Part shown: in pieces, positions 39,823-52,887 of the stretch
How positions within the stretch are numbered: the stretch's first letter is position 1
How the letters are laid out: each line of letters begins with the position of its first letter
From: Serilophus lunatus
Lineage: Eukaryota; Chordata; Aves; Passeriformes; Eurylaimidae
Assembly (NCBI GenBank): GCA_013399895.1
Contig: VXBA01001330.1
Span: 251,660-315,659 of the forward strand
DNA: 64,000 nt
Reading direction: 5' to 3'
Translations under genes and position numbers: made by a program
The notes under the pieces: model-generated
The model's input: only the letters and a program-made list of their open reading frames with translations
Database searches by the model: none
What the model was told of the DNA's origin: nothing

Positions 39823-42800
39823 TTTACATTTTGCATTCTGACATAGGACCAATAATGCCAGAAGGGGCCGTATGTAACCCACTTTAGAAAGAACTATCCC
39901 TTTATACAATTCTATTCTGAGCAAATCCATACAGGCTGCATTTTTCCCTGACTCCAGTGCATGCTGGAGACAGCACATGAGGATGTGCTACGGACTGTCA
40001 GCCTCTCCAGAACTACAAGCTTCTGTGCATTTAAGGTACATGGCACCACGGAAACAAAATTCGGTAATATCCCCAAACTCCTACATGTCTGAGAGAGAAA
40101 GTAATTGAAGTTTTTCTGTTTCATATACAAGAACAGTAACCTTTAAAATTATATTTCATTAAAAGATTAATTATACACCATAGAAACGCGCAGAAAAGAA
40201 TCGAGTTATGAATGACACTAGAAGGAAGCACATACACTTTCAAGATAGTCTAGATTTCACATTTTTTTTTAAGTTCAGGCTATTGCCTATTTTGTGGACT
40301 TTTTTTTTAAACCACTGAAAGGGAGACATGAAAGTCAAACATTTTATGAACTTGCTTTCCAATTAAGACTAAAATCACTGATTCAGATTAGATGAGCATA
40401 GATAATCACTTTGATTTCAGTTGAAGATTGACCTAAGTTAGCATCATGAGTCTAAAATTGCATCTATTAAAAAAACAAACACTTCCAAACACATGTATTA
40501 ATTGATCCAAAGTGTGAGAAAATAAACATGCTGTTTTTAAAACTCTTTCAGGCAGCCAGATTGGACAGCACACAAACAACTCATCCCCCAGAAGAAAGAT
40601 GTACAAGCACAGTTTTAGGCTAACACACATTTTCGTTATCCTCAACAAATGTGTTTAATGTTGGAGAAAAGTGGCTCTTTATCACTGTCATATGGATCAG
40701 GATCTATGAAACACTGGCTAGCAACAGACTGAAAACAAAATAACCATCACCCCTATATGACCCCTAATTGTGCAATGAACCTCACTGGTGCTAGAGGGGC
40801 GGCTCACATGCACAAGGGTGGCAAAATCAGGACCACACAAATGTCTTGATAAGAGAAAAATCATCTCTAGTCTACAGATTTTCTTCCTAGGCTGCAGAGA
40901 AGTCAGTAACTTTGGCAGTGTGAATGGCAGAGTAAACCCCTGCATCATCAAAGTCTTGTAAGAGAACCCAATTTGCCTGTGTTTGAATTCCCAGTGAAAA
41001 GCATAACCTGTCTCTGCCTAGAAGAAACTAAGCCAACAGCAGCACCAATCTCAATTTTATTCAAAACCACAAGTCATGCCTTGAGGATATAAATTTATCC
41101 CCTCCCTTTCCCATCAACACACACGTTTTGCCACTCGCCTTGGGAAGCATGTTATTAAAAAAAAATTCATTTCCCTCTTGGATACATTTTTATATTGTAT
41201 ACTAAATTATGCATTTAAAATCAAATAAAAAGAATTTACTGCCTTAAGATTACTGCACACATCAGAAAGCTCTCTGTTTCTAAATTTTGGAAGAATTTTC
41301 CACCTTCCCACCCAAGCCAAGCAAACACCCAGTGTTGTTACAGCTGAAGCAGTGGGGAAAAAAGACAAAAATATTTTTCACATTAGAAAGCTTTGCTTCA
41401 AGTAGCAGGGAGGAGAAGTGCACATCTCAGGAAAGGTACTGCTCAATGCCTCCAAGAGGGAAAGGGAATTTTTAATTTTGAGGGCATATCTGAAAAGTTC
41501 ACAGATGAGGTCAGTCACAGACAATAATCCCCTGATCATCTCCTAAACTATGTGAAACTTAGACATTGATTAATTGGCAGCCTAATGCAGAAGTTGATCT
41601 TGCAGTATTTCACTCTTTTTGTTCACGATTCTCCTTGCTGACAGGAAACAAAGAACTCAAACAATACACAAAGATGGTTCAGACACGGCAAATATTATTC
41701 TACTGTTTTGTTCTGAGGAGGGCAGAGGATGGTGGTGAGAGGTGATTTTTTTTTTCCTAGTATTACCACACACAGAAACCTACACACACAAGGAAACATT
41801 CGCAAAACTTGAAAATGTAGGAATGCAAGTTCTTATTTAGAGATACTTAAATAAAAGAGTCCTGATTTCCTGACTTTTCTCCGGCACTGGAGTTGTAATT
41901 GCTCAAATCTTGCAAAAAAAATCATGAGATTTGCATGCTTAAGTATCATTTTACGATATTACTTGCAGGTAGTTTTATGTTAGCAATTCTAACTCAGATT
42001 TCTATGAGGAGCAACTGCAGTCTGTGCCAGTCTTTGACCAACATAAGGTTCATTCTTCACTTACACAGAAGAAATTGATCCACTAAGGCAAATAACAACA
42101 ATAAACAGGAAAAGGTATGTTTATTTTACCTATATACTAGAACTTTTTCCAGATACATTACATTTAAATAGCATAAGAACCTTCAGCTGGTCAGGGATAG
42201 TGACCCACCATACAAATACTGTTGAAATTCTCCTGTGGAAATCCACCAACTCAAGTGAGACATACTTTCCTATTTTTCACAATGTCCCCAAGTTTGTCAG
42301 TGGATGGTAGCTACAATTGAAGAGAAGTTACGAGAGATTCAGACAGACTCAGGTGGCTGGGAAGATGACATTAGGAACAGCAGAAACTCAGCAGCAGGCT
42401 ACAACATATTTATTGGAAAAGTTTGGTCATACCTGAACCATCAGGAAGGATTTATCCAAAACCTTCACATAACTCCACTGCATCCTCACCCTTATGCTTC
42501 AACCAGATAAAGCATATGTTGGATACTGTCACTGAAATGGATTTAACATTCCTACAGTCTTCCCCAGCTTTCAACTCCAGGCCTCTAAGTTGCATGTAAA
42601 GAATACCATCATAATTTAAACTCAGCTCATGGACACTGAAACAGGTCAAACATTTGTCAATTCCCTTTAAATGTCTTTTAAAATATTTCCAGAACACTAA
42701 ATAAGCCCCCAGAGAAGCACGAACAAACAGTCCAGGTCTGCTAAAGAGAAGCGGAAGGATTGCTCCCTCCCAAAAGGGGATAGTCGGGACATCTGTTGAA

Positions 42801-45800
42801 CACTCCAGGTTTATTTTTTTTCTTAAGGTAATTGTTGACACAGTCCCATGGTCCCACTTATGCTTTCAACTGGAAAACTAGAATTTGGATAGTATCATAA
42901 TTCATTGTTGGACCTTTCTATCCATGAATTAGATGAGTAATTAACATAGCTCCTGGGACTGCAGTTGGACTCCTTGGCACTGTTTGTTTGGTTGAACTGG
43001 AAGTCTCTAAGTCCATAGTGAGGAAAGCAATTCCCTTACCAGGCTCAGTGTAGTATGGCTACCAGATACAAGGAAGGATCGGGTTTATACCATCAGTGGT
43101 GGTGAGCAGGGAGATCACCAGCTCAGCAGACTGCACAGGATCCTTCCAAGAAAAAACTTTTTTTGCCATGGCAATGCTCCAGATTCAGTGTTCTGAATAT
43201 GATGAGGACATGACAGACAGGAGGTCTGCAGCAGTGGGGATGTACCATGACAGGTGCCAGAAGTCTCAGAATGAACAAAGCTGATCAGGAAAAGCATGTC
43301 TTTTCCTGTACCTTACTTGTGCTGAAAACAACAAATTAGCATTTCTACCTCAGACAAACTGCTACTTTCTGTGAAGACAGCAGTTGTTGTTCAGCACCCA
43401 AGGAAAAAAACCGTGTGTGTTCCCCTCCTATCAGTGAATTTAACGATAGTAACCGTTGCCACATCAATGAAACAGGAGATGTGATTTTTCTGCTCTGGCA
43501 GAAAAACTTTGCACAACCTTCTCTGTGCACCTGGTGAAAGAGTAGTTCTCTCCCTGACCCGGCACTCAGTAACATGGTGGGATTGCACAGAAAAAACAGA
43601 GAGCACAGAAATAATGCTGGTGGTTAGACTTTCCGGTAGGCCATGGTGCCTTAGGAGTCACATATGAATGACCCTGCTTCTCATGTGATCCATGTAAAAA
43701 AAGGGCTCTACTAACCCAAAGAGCTTTGCTAATAAATGAGGACCTAGCTGACGGAATCTTTGAATTTCAAATAAACTCACAAACCCCATTCAGTGGAGCC
43801 CATATTCTTGCACAGTTCCTCTCTCCCCAGTCCTGTGATCAGCTTCAGCTTGGCCAGGATTTGACATTAGCTGAGCGACATAGCCCTTCAGTTAGTGGAG
43901 TTTTATGTAAAACCTGATGCTGGAGCATACAAGCAAAACAAACTGCTCAAATAACTGTGAGTGTTGGTGACAACATGTCAGTTTGTCTTCTAGAGATTCT
44001 ATCAAGTGAAAATTGCTGCTGCACTATAGATAGGTGAGAATCTAGCCTCATAGCAGGAGGCAATCAACAAAACTAGGCACTTTTAAGGAAAATAAAAAAA
44101 AAACAGACAAAAATTTTCCTGGTATATCCATGGACAATAATTTAAATTGTGTTGTAAATTCACATCTTATAAAAGCCTTGTGCATCTATATAGGAAACCA
44201 GGATGCAGCCCTTTGGTAGCTAGCCACATCCTTCAATAGATCCTGGAGCAAACAAAAGTATGCTCCATCTAACCAAAGGTACTAGAGTGAGGGCTGTGTA
44301 GAAAATACTCTACTGCTTGATGAGCAGTCAAATCCAGTTCCAACCAGCAAAATGCATCTTGCGTGACTTCTGTTATGTGAAAGCACTTCTGTACATAGTG
44401 GGAGATTATCTCTAAAGGCTGTCCGCTTTTGAACTGTAGGACAAAACCAGTATCAGTGCTAATTCAAAGGAGTTAGTTGATTGCCAGGAAGAAATGATCA
44501 ACATTTCACACTAAATGTTTCATATACGTAACAAAAATTGATACTTCTGTATTTGTTTCTGATGTGGTTCTCTCAACTGCTCCCTAATGACATGTAGTCA
44601 AGTGTTATATTTTGATTTGCATGTTTCACATGAATCATTAATGCAACAATACAGAACATAATGTAGTTCCCAAAGCCACATAATGTTCCTGGAGATGGAG
44701 TGTGCCCACATAATGCTTATAACAAGGAAAATTACAAAAGAATAGGCATGTGTGTATGCTTGCCTGACTTTTACAAGCTGCTGTGGAAAAAGGCCCCTCA
44801 TGCTTTTTTCCGTTTACCTATTTTCATTTGTTTCTTTGGGGTGGGGGAGTTTTCTTGAACAGTTTGTCTACCGTTACATTTGTTTTGGGATGTTAAATGG
44901 ACTGGCTTGAACTAAGTTGAACTGATGTTAGGCAATCCCTCCAACATTGTTGACATGTGGATCACAGACTGTAGGTTTTTGTCTCAAAAGATGTTGATGC
45001 ATGCTGGCACAATTGAGCTAACACTTCACAACATATCCCCAAGCAGCAGCTGGTCCTAGCTTTTAAGACAAACCTGCACATTTTTTCTACATATCTCATT
45101 TCCCAGACCCACTGCTAATGCTACAAATAAGACAATTCCACCAGCCAGGAAGGCCAACCTACTGGTCAAGAAGATAATTTACAGTTAATGTAAACCTACT
45201 CAGCAGGATTACCAGCACATTTATACAGTTACGAGCATTCATGAGTGGCATGTGATGCTAATGGACATTAAAAGGAAGGCTGCATGATGAATGACGGTAA
45301 TTAATGATTAAAGCATTACACAACACATTTCTCTGGGAGTGCCATGTTAGTGTCACTAAGTTAAGATCCATCAACCTGCAGTTTAAGAGGCCTTGAGGTT
45401 GCAAATTATTACAAGAAAAATCAAGGTATTTTTACCCTTGTACTTGTAACCACATGCAGGAATATTAATACAAGGATCAGGACCACTCCAGTTTGATAAT
45501 CATAGGTTAAATAAGTGCACGGGGTCATACATGAGACTCCTTTTCTGAAAGCTTTAGCATTTCCTAGTTAGCAAATGCCTCCTTCTCCTCCATCTGAAAA
45601 GCTCTCTTAAGAATTACCTTACATTAGGGCATTGTTTGTACCAGTAATTTTCTTTATATGTATAAGAAAACAGATTTTCATTTCTAGTAAAAACAGTGTG
45701 CACAATCTTTCCTGGACAGGACAGTAGGGACAGAAAATGTGGCAGCTTCATCACCGTTAAGCCAGTAAGAGGTGTGAATTAGCAAAACATCAGGGTGCAA

Positions 45801-47341
45801 CAACAGTGAGCGTGACACTAATGTCTAGACAGTGAAGCAGTTAAAGATGACCCAACTTATCCTCTGAGAAGGTCTGGTGAACTGGACACAGCAGCAAGGA
45901 GCTGGCTGATGCCTTGTGATCTTACAGTGCCCAGTGCCAGGACAAGCTGTGGTCATGCACAGTCCAGACTTACCTAGACATCAGTTCCTCCAGGTGAACA
46001 CACTGCTGCCCACTCAGTCTGTTACCAGCCCTAGAGAACTGTCAGCAGAGGGGAGCAGATGCCAATATCTCAGCCTTTTAGCATTTGCTATCTTAGCTCA
46101 AACACACAGTGGTACGTGCTTGAATTTAATTTTATCAATTGTCAAATGGAACTGCTAACATGCAGGTACATATGACAGCCCCCTAAAACTGCTGTGGGAG
46201 CAGCAACCTTTGAGAAGGGGAGCGAAGTGGACAGATGGACACTGCAGCAAACTGCAGCAAAAAAGATGAGCTAGGAACTGGTCTCTCATACTCTTTGCTT
46301 GACATAATATCTTCAGATGGTGACTAACAGCCTACTTAAGGAAAACACAGTTCTTGTTGCTGTGGGTTTTTTGGGGGGGTGTTTGTTTAGTGGTTTTTAT
46401 TATTTTTTTCTTATGCAGGTTCAGTCTCATCACAGCTGCAGGCCTTAACAGACCTATCTCCCATGACTTTAAAATCACATATATCCCCAACCTGATTTTA
46501 GGAGGATTAAGAAGCACAGTGCTGAAGAGGCAAGCACATGCAAGATACAGGTCAACATTAAAGCTCCCAAATGCAGTAAAGATGTGAGCTACTCTTACAG
46601 GAATTAGCTCTTAGCCTGAGAAATTGATTTTTCCAGTCTCCTGTGCTAACTGGACAGACTCACTATAACTTAGTATCTACTGGAATGATGCTGACTTTGT
46701 TAATCTGAGTAAAGCTAGCTGTTATAGCAAGAGATGCAGGTACTGGAAGAGTTGTCTTGACTCTGAAATCACAGTTATTCCCTGTATTAAATTACCTTTA
46801 AAACCAACAAAAGTTAATTTACAACTCATACAAATTCAAAGAACACCATTGTATGCAGCTGGAAAGGCTAAAAGTCACATATACATTTCCCCAGCTACAT
46901 GGTCAATCAGGTTCATTTCATGAGCTGTCTACAGACCAAGCATATTTTTCCATTCTCAATACAAACACAGTACAACGTTTTCAGAGCATGAGAAGCAGCC
47001 GGTTAGAAAAGAATGAGAAACTTGAAATGATCACTTGATCCTCATAAATGCCGCCAAAGCTGATTTCAGAAGTGGCCCTTTGTCTTCCTAATCCCACTAA
47101 TTCCTTTAATTGAAATGGCAAAAGTTGTCTTTTTCAGCTAGGACAATGCTAGTTCTTCACTCTTAAAGTGACTGGAAGGGGTTTTTTTCCCCAGCCTGGA
47201 AGGTAGATAGGATTTGCACAGAGCACACTAGCCAAAGAACCAAGAAAAAACAATGATCAAACAAAAACTTACATGAAATTGTCAGACACTTCATTTTCAC
47301 ATGTTGAAAAGCAGATATAATGCTGTAAAGTCTGTAGAAAT

Positions 47342-47378
47342 GGGGGGGGTGGGGAAAGAAAGGGGGAAAAAAAAAAAA
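47342..47378 (+). repeat. G-rich quadruplex-type motif with poly(A)
   Basis: Runs of 8, 4 and 5 G separated by T and by AAAGAAA, followed at once by 12 A. If the 8-G run is split it supplies two G3 tracts, giving a possible quadruplex on the plus strand. Confidence 0.65.
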
Positions 47379-49204
47379 GGATTTCTTCTCCCACATTATT
47401 TTCCAGGGGCTTAAACTGGAAAGCTAGAGGTGGTGAGTTGTTATAAAGAAGTGAAGAGGAATTATGCCTGACAGTGCCGTTCCAGTTAAAAGTACAGAAC
47501 AACTAGGAGTCACAGGCTCTGAGTTCTTTTATGCTCATTTAGTGACTTTAAATAAAACATTTGGGGCCTCATTCAAGACAATATGGGGCCACTGAAGGAA
47601 ATTCTGCATGTGAGTGGGACTTCTACATGATATCCAGAATTGCTCCAGAGCCAGATTTAGCAATCCAAGAACCATCATAAATATGATGGTTTGCAAACAT
47701 CATATGGGGAGTCAAAAAAAAAGAAAATTCACCACTTCCATATAATACCTAATCAAGTCCTACAGTAAGAATCCTTATTTCTGATTTCCAAAGAAGCTTA
47801 GCCCATGGTGTTATATACTTTTCCAGCAAAGAACATCACTTTGTCCTGAAGCAGGAGCTGGAGAACAACAACAGGAGCACTGACTCTGTGCCAGGACACC
47901 AGCCAAAGAGCAACTGTGAGACTGAGGCTTTTTAAAAGATATTTGTAGTGTTATCTTTAAGAGATTGTTCTCTGAAAAAGAAAAGGTTCTCTAAAGACCT
48001 TTCACAATTATTTCTGCATCCCAAAAATAGCTGGAAAGAGACCTGAAGAATGAAAGCTGGCAGACTTCCACTTCTAAGGATCCAGGCCACAATCCACCTG
48101 CTTTAGGATAATATGATTACCATTATACCAAAAGTACCCACTTATCAGTTGTGTAACTCAAAACGAATCACACCTTTACTGGTTTCAGAAGCACTAATGT
48201 AGATTTCAGGTGGTATAACCAAAATTGTAATATGGCCTGCTGCCATTAAACTGCACAAAGCAATATTTGATGACTTTTTTTGCAAGCAGAAATACAAAGC
48301 CAATAGAATGTTTTCCATATGCATCACTGTAAAGTGAAATATTTTTCATAAAGAAAACTTTAGAAAGCCCAGCAAATACAGTAATGTGAGCCCAACTTAA
48401 AAAACAGAAAAGTTGAGGCATCAAAGTGAGGATGAGAACCAAAATGGGTAATGAGTACTTTATCTCCAACCAAAAAGAGTTTGCAGGACTGTACCTCAAA
48501 GCCCTTACCACTGTTTAGTGATCAGGCTCTTTCACTATGTCCTCTTCTTGCTCAACTTTCCATCAACTAGAGTCACTTTCAACAACAGTTGATCATGGTA
48601 GTTGGTTGAATACAAGTTGATTGCACCTTTCCAGCCTTGGAGGCACCAACACTGAAAAGTAAACAGCTCCATTCCAATGATTAACACTGCTGCTCCATGC
48701 CTATGTACTGTGACAAGCATTTAAGCATGTTACAGAGTTATTATTAAAAGCAATGATTATTTCAGTTGGTATGCAAACACGGTAAACTAAGACTGTCCTC
48801 ACCTCATATCTACTGTACCAATTCTAGCAGGCATGACACATCAAGCACAACCAGCACAACCCTTAGGATTCCTTTACAAGAGTGTTTTTTAAAAAGCCAT
48901 CAGTAGCTAAAAAAAGGAAGGTAAAGTGTCCGCAACTTGAAAACAAGGTCATTTCTTGAACAGACAGTGCTACACACATGAATCTGGTGTCATTTGGACT
49001 TGTAAAAACTGGCTATTATCAATTACAAACTCCCAGTACACAGGCAACTTCAAGCAGTCTCCAGCTTTTGCCTCCATCTAGAGATGCCAAGGTATCCACA
49101 TAAGAATTTACTGGGCATAATTAACTACTCTGCCGACTAGCACCAAAGATATTTTTTCCCCCTCAAAAAAATATCTTATTTGATATTTCATAGGAGCCTA
49201 AAAT

Positions 49205-50488
49205 TTCCCTGTGGCAGATCATGGAACGATTAGGTTGTTCTCCCAAATTCCTCAAAATGATTATCCTGTTACATGAGGATCAGCAGCCAAGTCAGATATG
49301 GCGATGCACTATTTGAGCCCTTCTCAATAACTAATGATGTGAAATAAGGTTGTGTTCTCACACCAACTCTATTCACCATTTTCTTCAGCATGATGCTCCA
49401 AAGGGCCATGGCAGACTTCGATGAAAATAACGGCATTTACATCTGATATCGTACTGATGGGAGCCTATTCAACCTAAGGCGACTGAAGGCCCACACCAAG
49501 ACCCTAAATCATCTTGTCCGCGAGCTGCTTTTTGCTGATGATGCCGCCCTTGTTGCTCACACAGAAGCAGCTCTGCAGCCCTTGACATCCTGCTTTGCAG
49601 AGGCTGCTGAGCTTTATGGGCTGGAGGTCAGCTTGAAAAAGACAGAAGTTCTTTACCAACCTGCACCTCAGGAAGTCAGAGCTTAAGTCAGTCCAGCAGT
49701 TTAACTATCTATGAAGTATCATTTCCTCAGATGGTAAGATTGACAAAGAGATAGACAACAGGTTAGTAAAAGCATACAGAGCCTTTGGAAAACTCCATAG
49801 AAGAGTCTAGTGGAATAAACATCTGAAGAAAAGTACAAAGTCAACAGAGCCACTGTACTATCTACTCTTTTATATGGGTCTGAATCATGGGTCATCTATC
49901 ACCACCACCTGCAACTCCTCAAATGCTTCCATCAGCACTACCTCTGTACAATCCTCAACATCCACTGGACTGACTACGTGACTAATGTCACTGTCCTCGA
50001 ACAGGCAGGGGTCACCAATATTGAGGCCATGCTGCTGAGGACACAGCTGCTCTGGGCAGGGCACATCTCCAGGATGGAGGATCACCACCTCCCTAAGATT
50101 GTGCTCTATGGTGAACTCACCACCGGCTGCCACAACAGAGGAGCCACAAAGAGGAGATACAAGGACTCTCTGAAACAACATCTCAGTGTTTCTCATACTG
50201 ACTGCCATCAGTGGTCCACTCTGGCCTCCAATCGAGAGACACGGAGACACACCATCCATAATGCTGCTGCCTCCTTTGAGAATGAACATAGAATCAGTCT
50301 CGAGGAGAAAAGACAATGCAGAAAGAGCCATGCCTCACCAATACAACCTAAGGAGACTTTCCACTGTGCCTTTTGCGACCGGAATTGCCTGTCCCACATC
50401 GGCCTTTTTAGCCACCAGCGCACTTGCGGCAAGCGTGGGCAGAGCCCTTCCCATATCTTCGTTCATGAAGCCTAGCCATGACGATGAA
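49205..50488 (+). mobile_element. Non-CR1 LINE fragment: RT to C-terminal zinc finger
   Basis: This is the 3' part of a non-LTR retrotransposon distinct from CR1. From about 49206 the translation reads like a reverse transcriptase (LWQIMERLGCSPKFLKMI, then VRYGD...FEPFSITN), and the catalytic motif FADD is at 49531-49542. After SLKKTEV there is a deletion near 49680. The frame then resumes with SVQQFNYL and SSDGKIDKEIDNRL up to about 49800, where further frame damage follows. From 49978 to the TAG at 50473-50475 the frame is open for 165 codons: TNVTVLEQAGVTNIEAMLLR, then LLWAGHISRMEDHHLPK, then SFENEHRISLEEKRQ, ending in a C-x2-C-x12-H-x3-C zinc-finger-like motif (50365-50426) and SHQRTCGKRG. 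The endonuclease half is missing. Stops interrupt the RT part (for example after SITNDVK), so it is inactive. I recall this protein type as common in turtles, sharks, corals and molluscs, but cannot assign the clade safely (RTE- or I-like). Confidence 0.85.
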
Positions 50489-52688
50489 AATTTCTGATTT
50501 CTTTTAGTTCTGGATAACTCCAGCACGATGTTCATTATCCTAATCAGAAACCTACTCAGTTATACTTGTGCTCAGTTTCCTCCTGTACAAGAACTCTGAG
50601 TATTTGCTCTTTAGATGCAAGATTAATGAGGAAAGAGTCCTTCTCTCATCACCCATGCCCTGAAAGATCCAGAACCAGGATCGGCATAAAAATTACCAAT
50701 GGACAGCATTCAAGCAGAATGACCAAAAGTTTCAAGTAATGAATTTACAAACTTCTACAGCCTCTACTTCTATCAAAGAAAGTTTAAATGCTTCATCTAA
50801 TTCAGCAGCATTTCCAGTCCTAATGACACTAGGAGGACAAGAAAGAAACTGCAACAGAATACTGTCTCCTTTGATCCAGAACACACATGCAATTCTGGTT
50901 TTCATTGGCAAAATAATTATCTGAATACTTGAGACTTGATAATAATTTGGTGACACTCCTTGGAGAGGAAGGAGTTGGGCACAAGAAACTTATGTTACTC
51001 ACTGAGAAATACTGGTAATACACTTTAAACAATTTTTTTTTCCTCAGATGCAAGTGGTTTAACCTAGCCCAAATAATAGCAAAAAATCCTAAAGAACAGC
51101 ATCAATGCAAATTTTGGGTATTCCTTATTTAAAAACAGAGAAAAAAAGTATAATAATAATACACAATTCAAAAGTTATTATATAATAATGTCTACCCATT
51201 AGCTACTTCTGATTTTTTCTTTTCTTTTAGCTACATTGCTATTAATCCTTTCCTGCAGAACAGAGAGGGCTGTGCATTTACAAGACTTGATCCGAACATC
51301 CTGAATGACTGAACTTACGCTGCATCAATAAGGTCATGATATAGGTCACTAGCAACATCTTTTTCACTAGGCTGGCAATAAGTTCTCAGATTTGACATAT
51401 GACTTCTCTGTCACAAGATGTTAATTATCCCCACTGAGGTAATATGTAGACCAACACGGAGAAGTGCATGTTCTCTTTTGATTTATTAGAAACTGTATTA
51501 ATTTACAAGAATAAACACAGAACTCATTAATTTCAAATAATGCAATTTAACTACACTGAATTATACCTGTTCCTTAGCTCTGCCCTAGAACAGAAAGACA
51601 TCAGGTATAATAAAAACCTGAAAAGGATTAAAATACTGAGCCAGGCTGGGGACTATTGCCTTTCTTATTTAATGCAGGCATTGTCTATTATGAGCAATTT
51701 TCTGAAGGCTATTGCTCTTGCATAATATGCTGTATGAACATGCAGAAGGTGGGGTCCCAACAGCCCAATTCTTTTAATTCACTGAAGTGGAAACAGTCAA
51801 GAACAAATGGAAAACAGAGATCAATTGCTCCCACTGGTGATGTCACCAATTATGAATTCTGTGGAATTAAAATGAATTTACCATCTTGGCTGTGTTATTA
51901 TGGTTACATTGTGTAACATTATGAAACACACATCCATCTCATATATAAAATTAGCTGAAATAAATGTATAATTTTTCTCTTTTTGAAATACTGCACATGG
52001 TAATGATACTTTTATCTGTTCTAGCAAGATGTCTCAGGCTCACTTTTTAACTAGTCACAAAGCAGCTGCCAGCAATAGCAGGAAGCAAATTCAGGAAAAA
52101 GGTAAAATTCATTTAGACACACATCAGCAACATCTGGTGCAATGTCTGATAGCCACTGAGGAATCAGAAAGCCCCATTCTCCCACACTATTCTGCCTCCA
52201 AAGGTGAATTGCCTTGCCTTCAAAGGGGTTGATTCCAATATATAGTGATAGAAGAAGGGACATAAATTTGGTCTTCAAAAGCAAGCTACATAACTCAGCG
52301 TTATAAATATCAAAAAAGCAGCACAACCCTACAGACAGCAAGTGTCCAAATGGGAAAAGCAAGCATTTTGTTATTCTTTATCCAACCAAATTCATCACTT
52401 AATGTTGTATAGTAACAACCAGATCATGAATGACTGCAGCTGAGGGTGAGACACATGCAAATCTCCATTATGTAACATGAGCTTACAGTGATGCCTTAAA
52501 GGGTATGCTTAATAGTTTTAAGAATTCATTTTGGATAACTTGGAATATTAAGGGCTAGAAGAGCCTGTGTTCCTCTGTGTTTGCATTCTTGTGTGTAGAT
52601 AAGTGGGGTACAAGACAAAACATAGAGTTAGACCTCCAGGCCTACTAGAGGCTGGACATAGGTGGGTTTAAGTAATAAGGGACAATTC
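50489..52688. other. Anonymous AT-rich DNA, no gene seen
   Basis: No recognisable gene. A TAA/ATA-rich stretch lies at about 51146-51190. Open frames reach only about 100 codons and match nothing I know. Confidence 0.6.
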
Positions 52689-52887
52689 TGTTGGGTGTTA
52701 GGGGAACATAGAAGTAAGATAGATTTGAATTGGATAGTGTAGGGGACGAGCACTCTAGATGTTATAAAAATGGGAAAATTGTTACGATTTTCCTCTTTGG
52801 ATCATCAGCCATTGACCAGTAAAGCTGCTTCTCCCCTTCATTCTGTGTTTTTCAATTTTTTTATCTATCACCCTTACAGCATCAACA
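52689..52887 (+). mobile_element. Possible solo LTR of an endogenous retrovirus
   Basis: The interval begins TGTTG and ends CAACA, which are inverted copies of each other as in retroviral LTRs (TG...CA). In between are a TATA-like TTATAAAA near 52760, an AGTAAAG near 52818 in the place of a polyadenylation signal, and a T-rich tail (TTTTTTTATCTATCACCC) resembling U5 sequence of bird ERVL-type LTRs. No matching target-site duplication is visible (AATTC before, GACTG after). The length of about 200 bases is short for this class, and no internal retroviral sequence adjoins it. The true 5' edge could lie further upstream. I rate this as suggestive only. Confidence 0.28.

Larger units (their letters stand above)
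34701..49204. other. Anonymous AT-rich DNA with scattered repeats
   Basis: No gene is recognised. Named contents are a 14-base A run (34764-34777), a diverged direct repeat (36356-36407 and 37084-37136), a 21-base palindrome (38710-38730), a 22-base-period duplication (39781-39822), and a G-rich motif followed by 12 A (47342-47378). Around 45250-45330 a run of TAATTAATGATTAAAG-like words is reminiscent of conserved vertebrate enhancers, but this is an impression only. The 137-codon minus frame at 35196-34783 is Phe- and Leu-rich because it lies over A-rich DNA, and I do not call it a gene. Confidence 0.55.

Noticed and set aside
49885..50331. 148-codon minus-strand open frame
   Set aside because: It lies antisense to the coding part of the non-CR1 LINE and is a shadow of that frame.
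49205..50488. Assigning this LINE to the AviRTE family transferred between birds and nematodes
   Set aside because: I could not confirm that AviRTE proteins carry the C-terminal zinc-finger-like motif seen here, and clade assignment needs an alignment. I left the family open.
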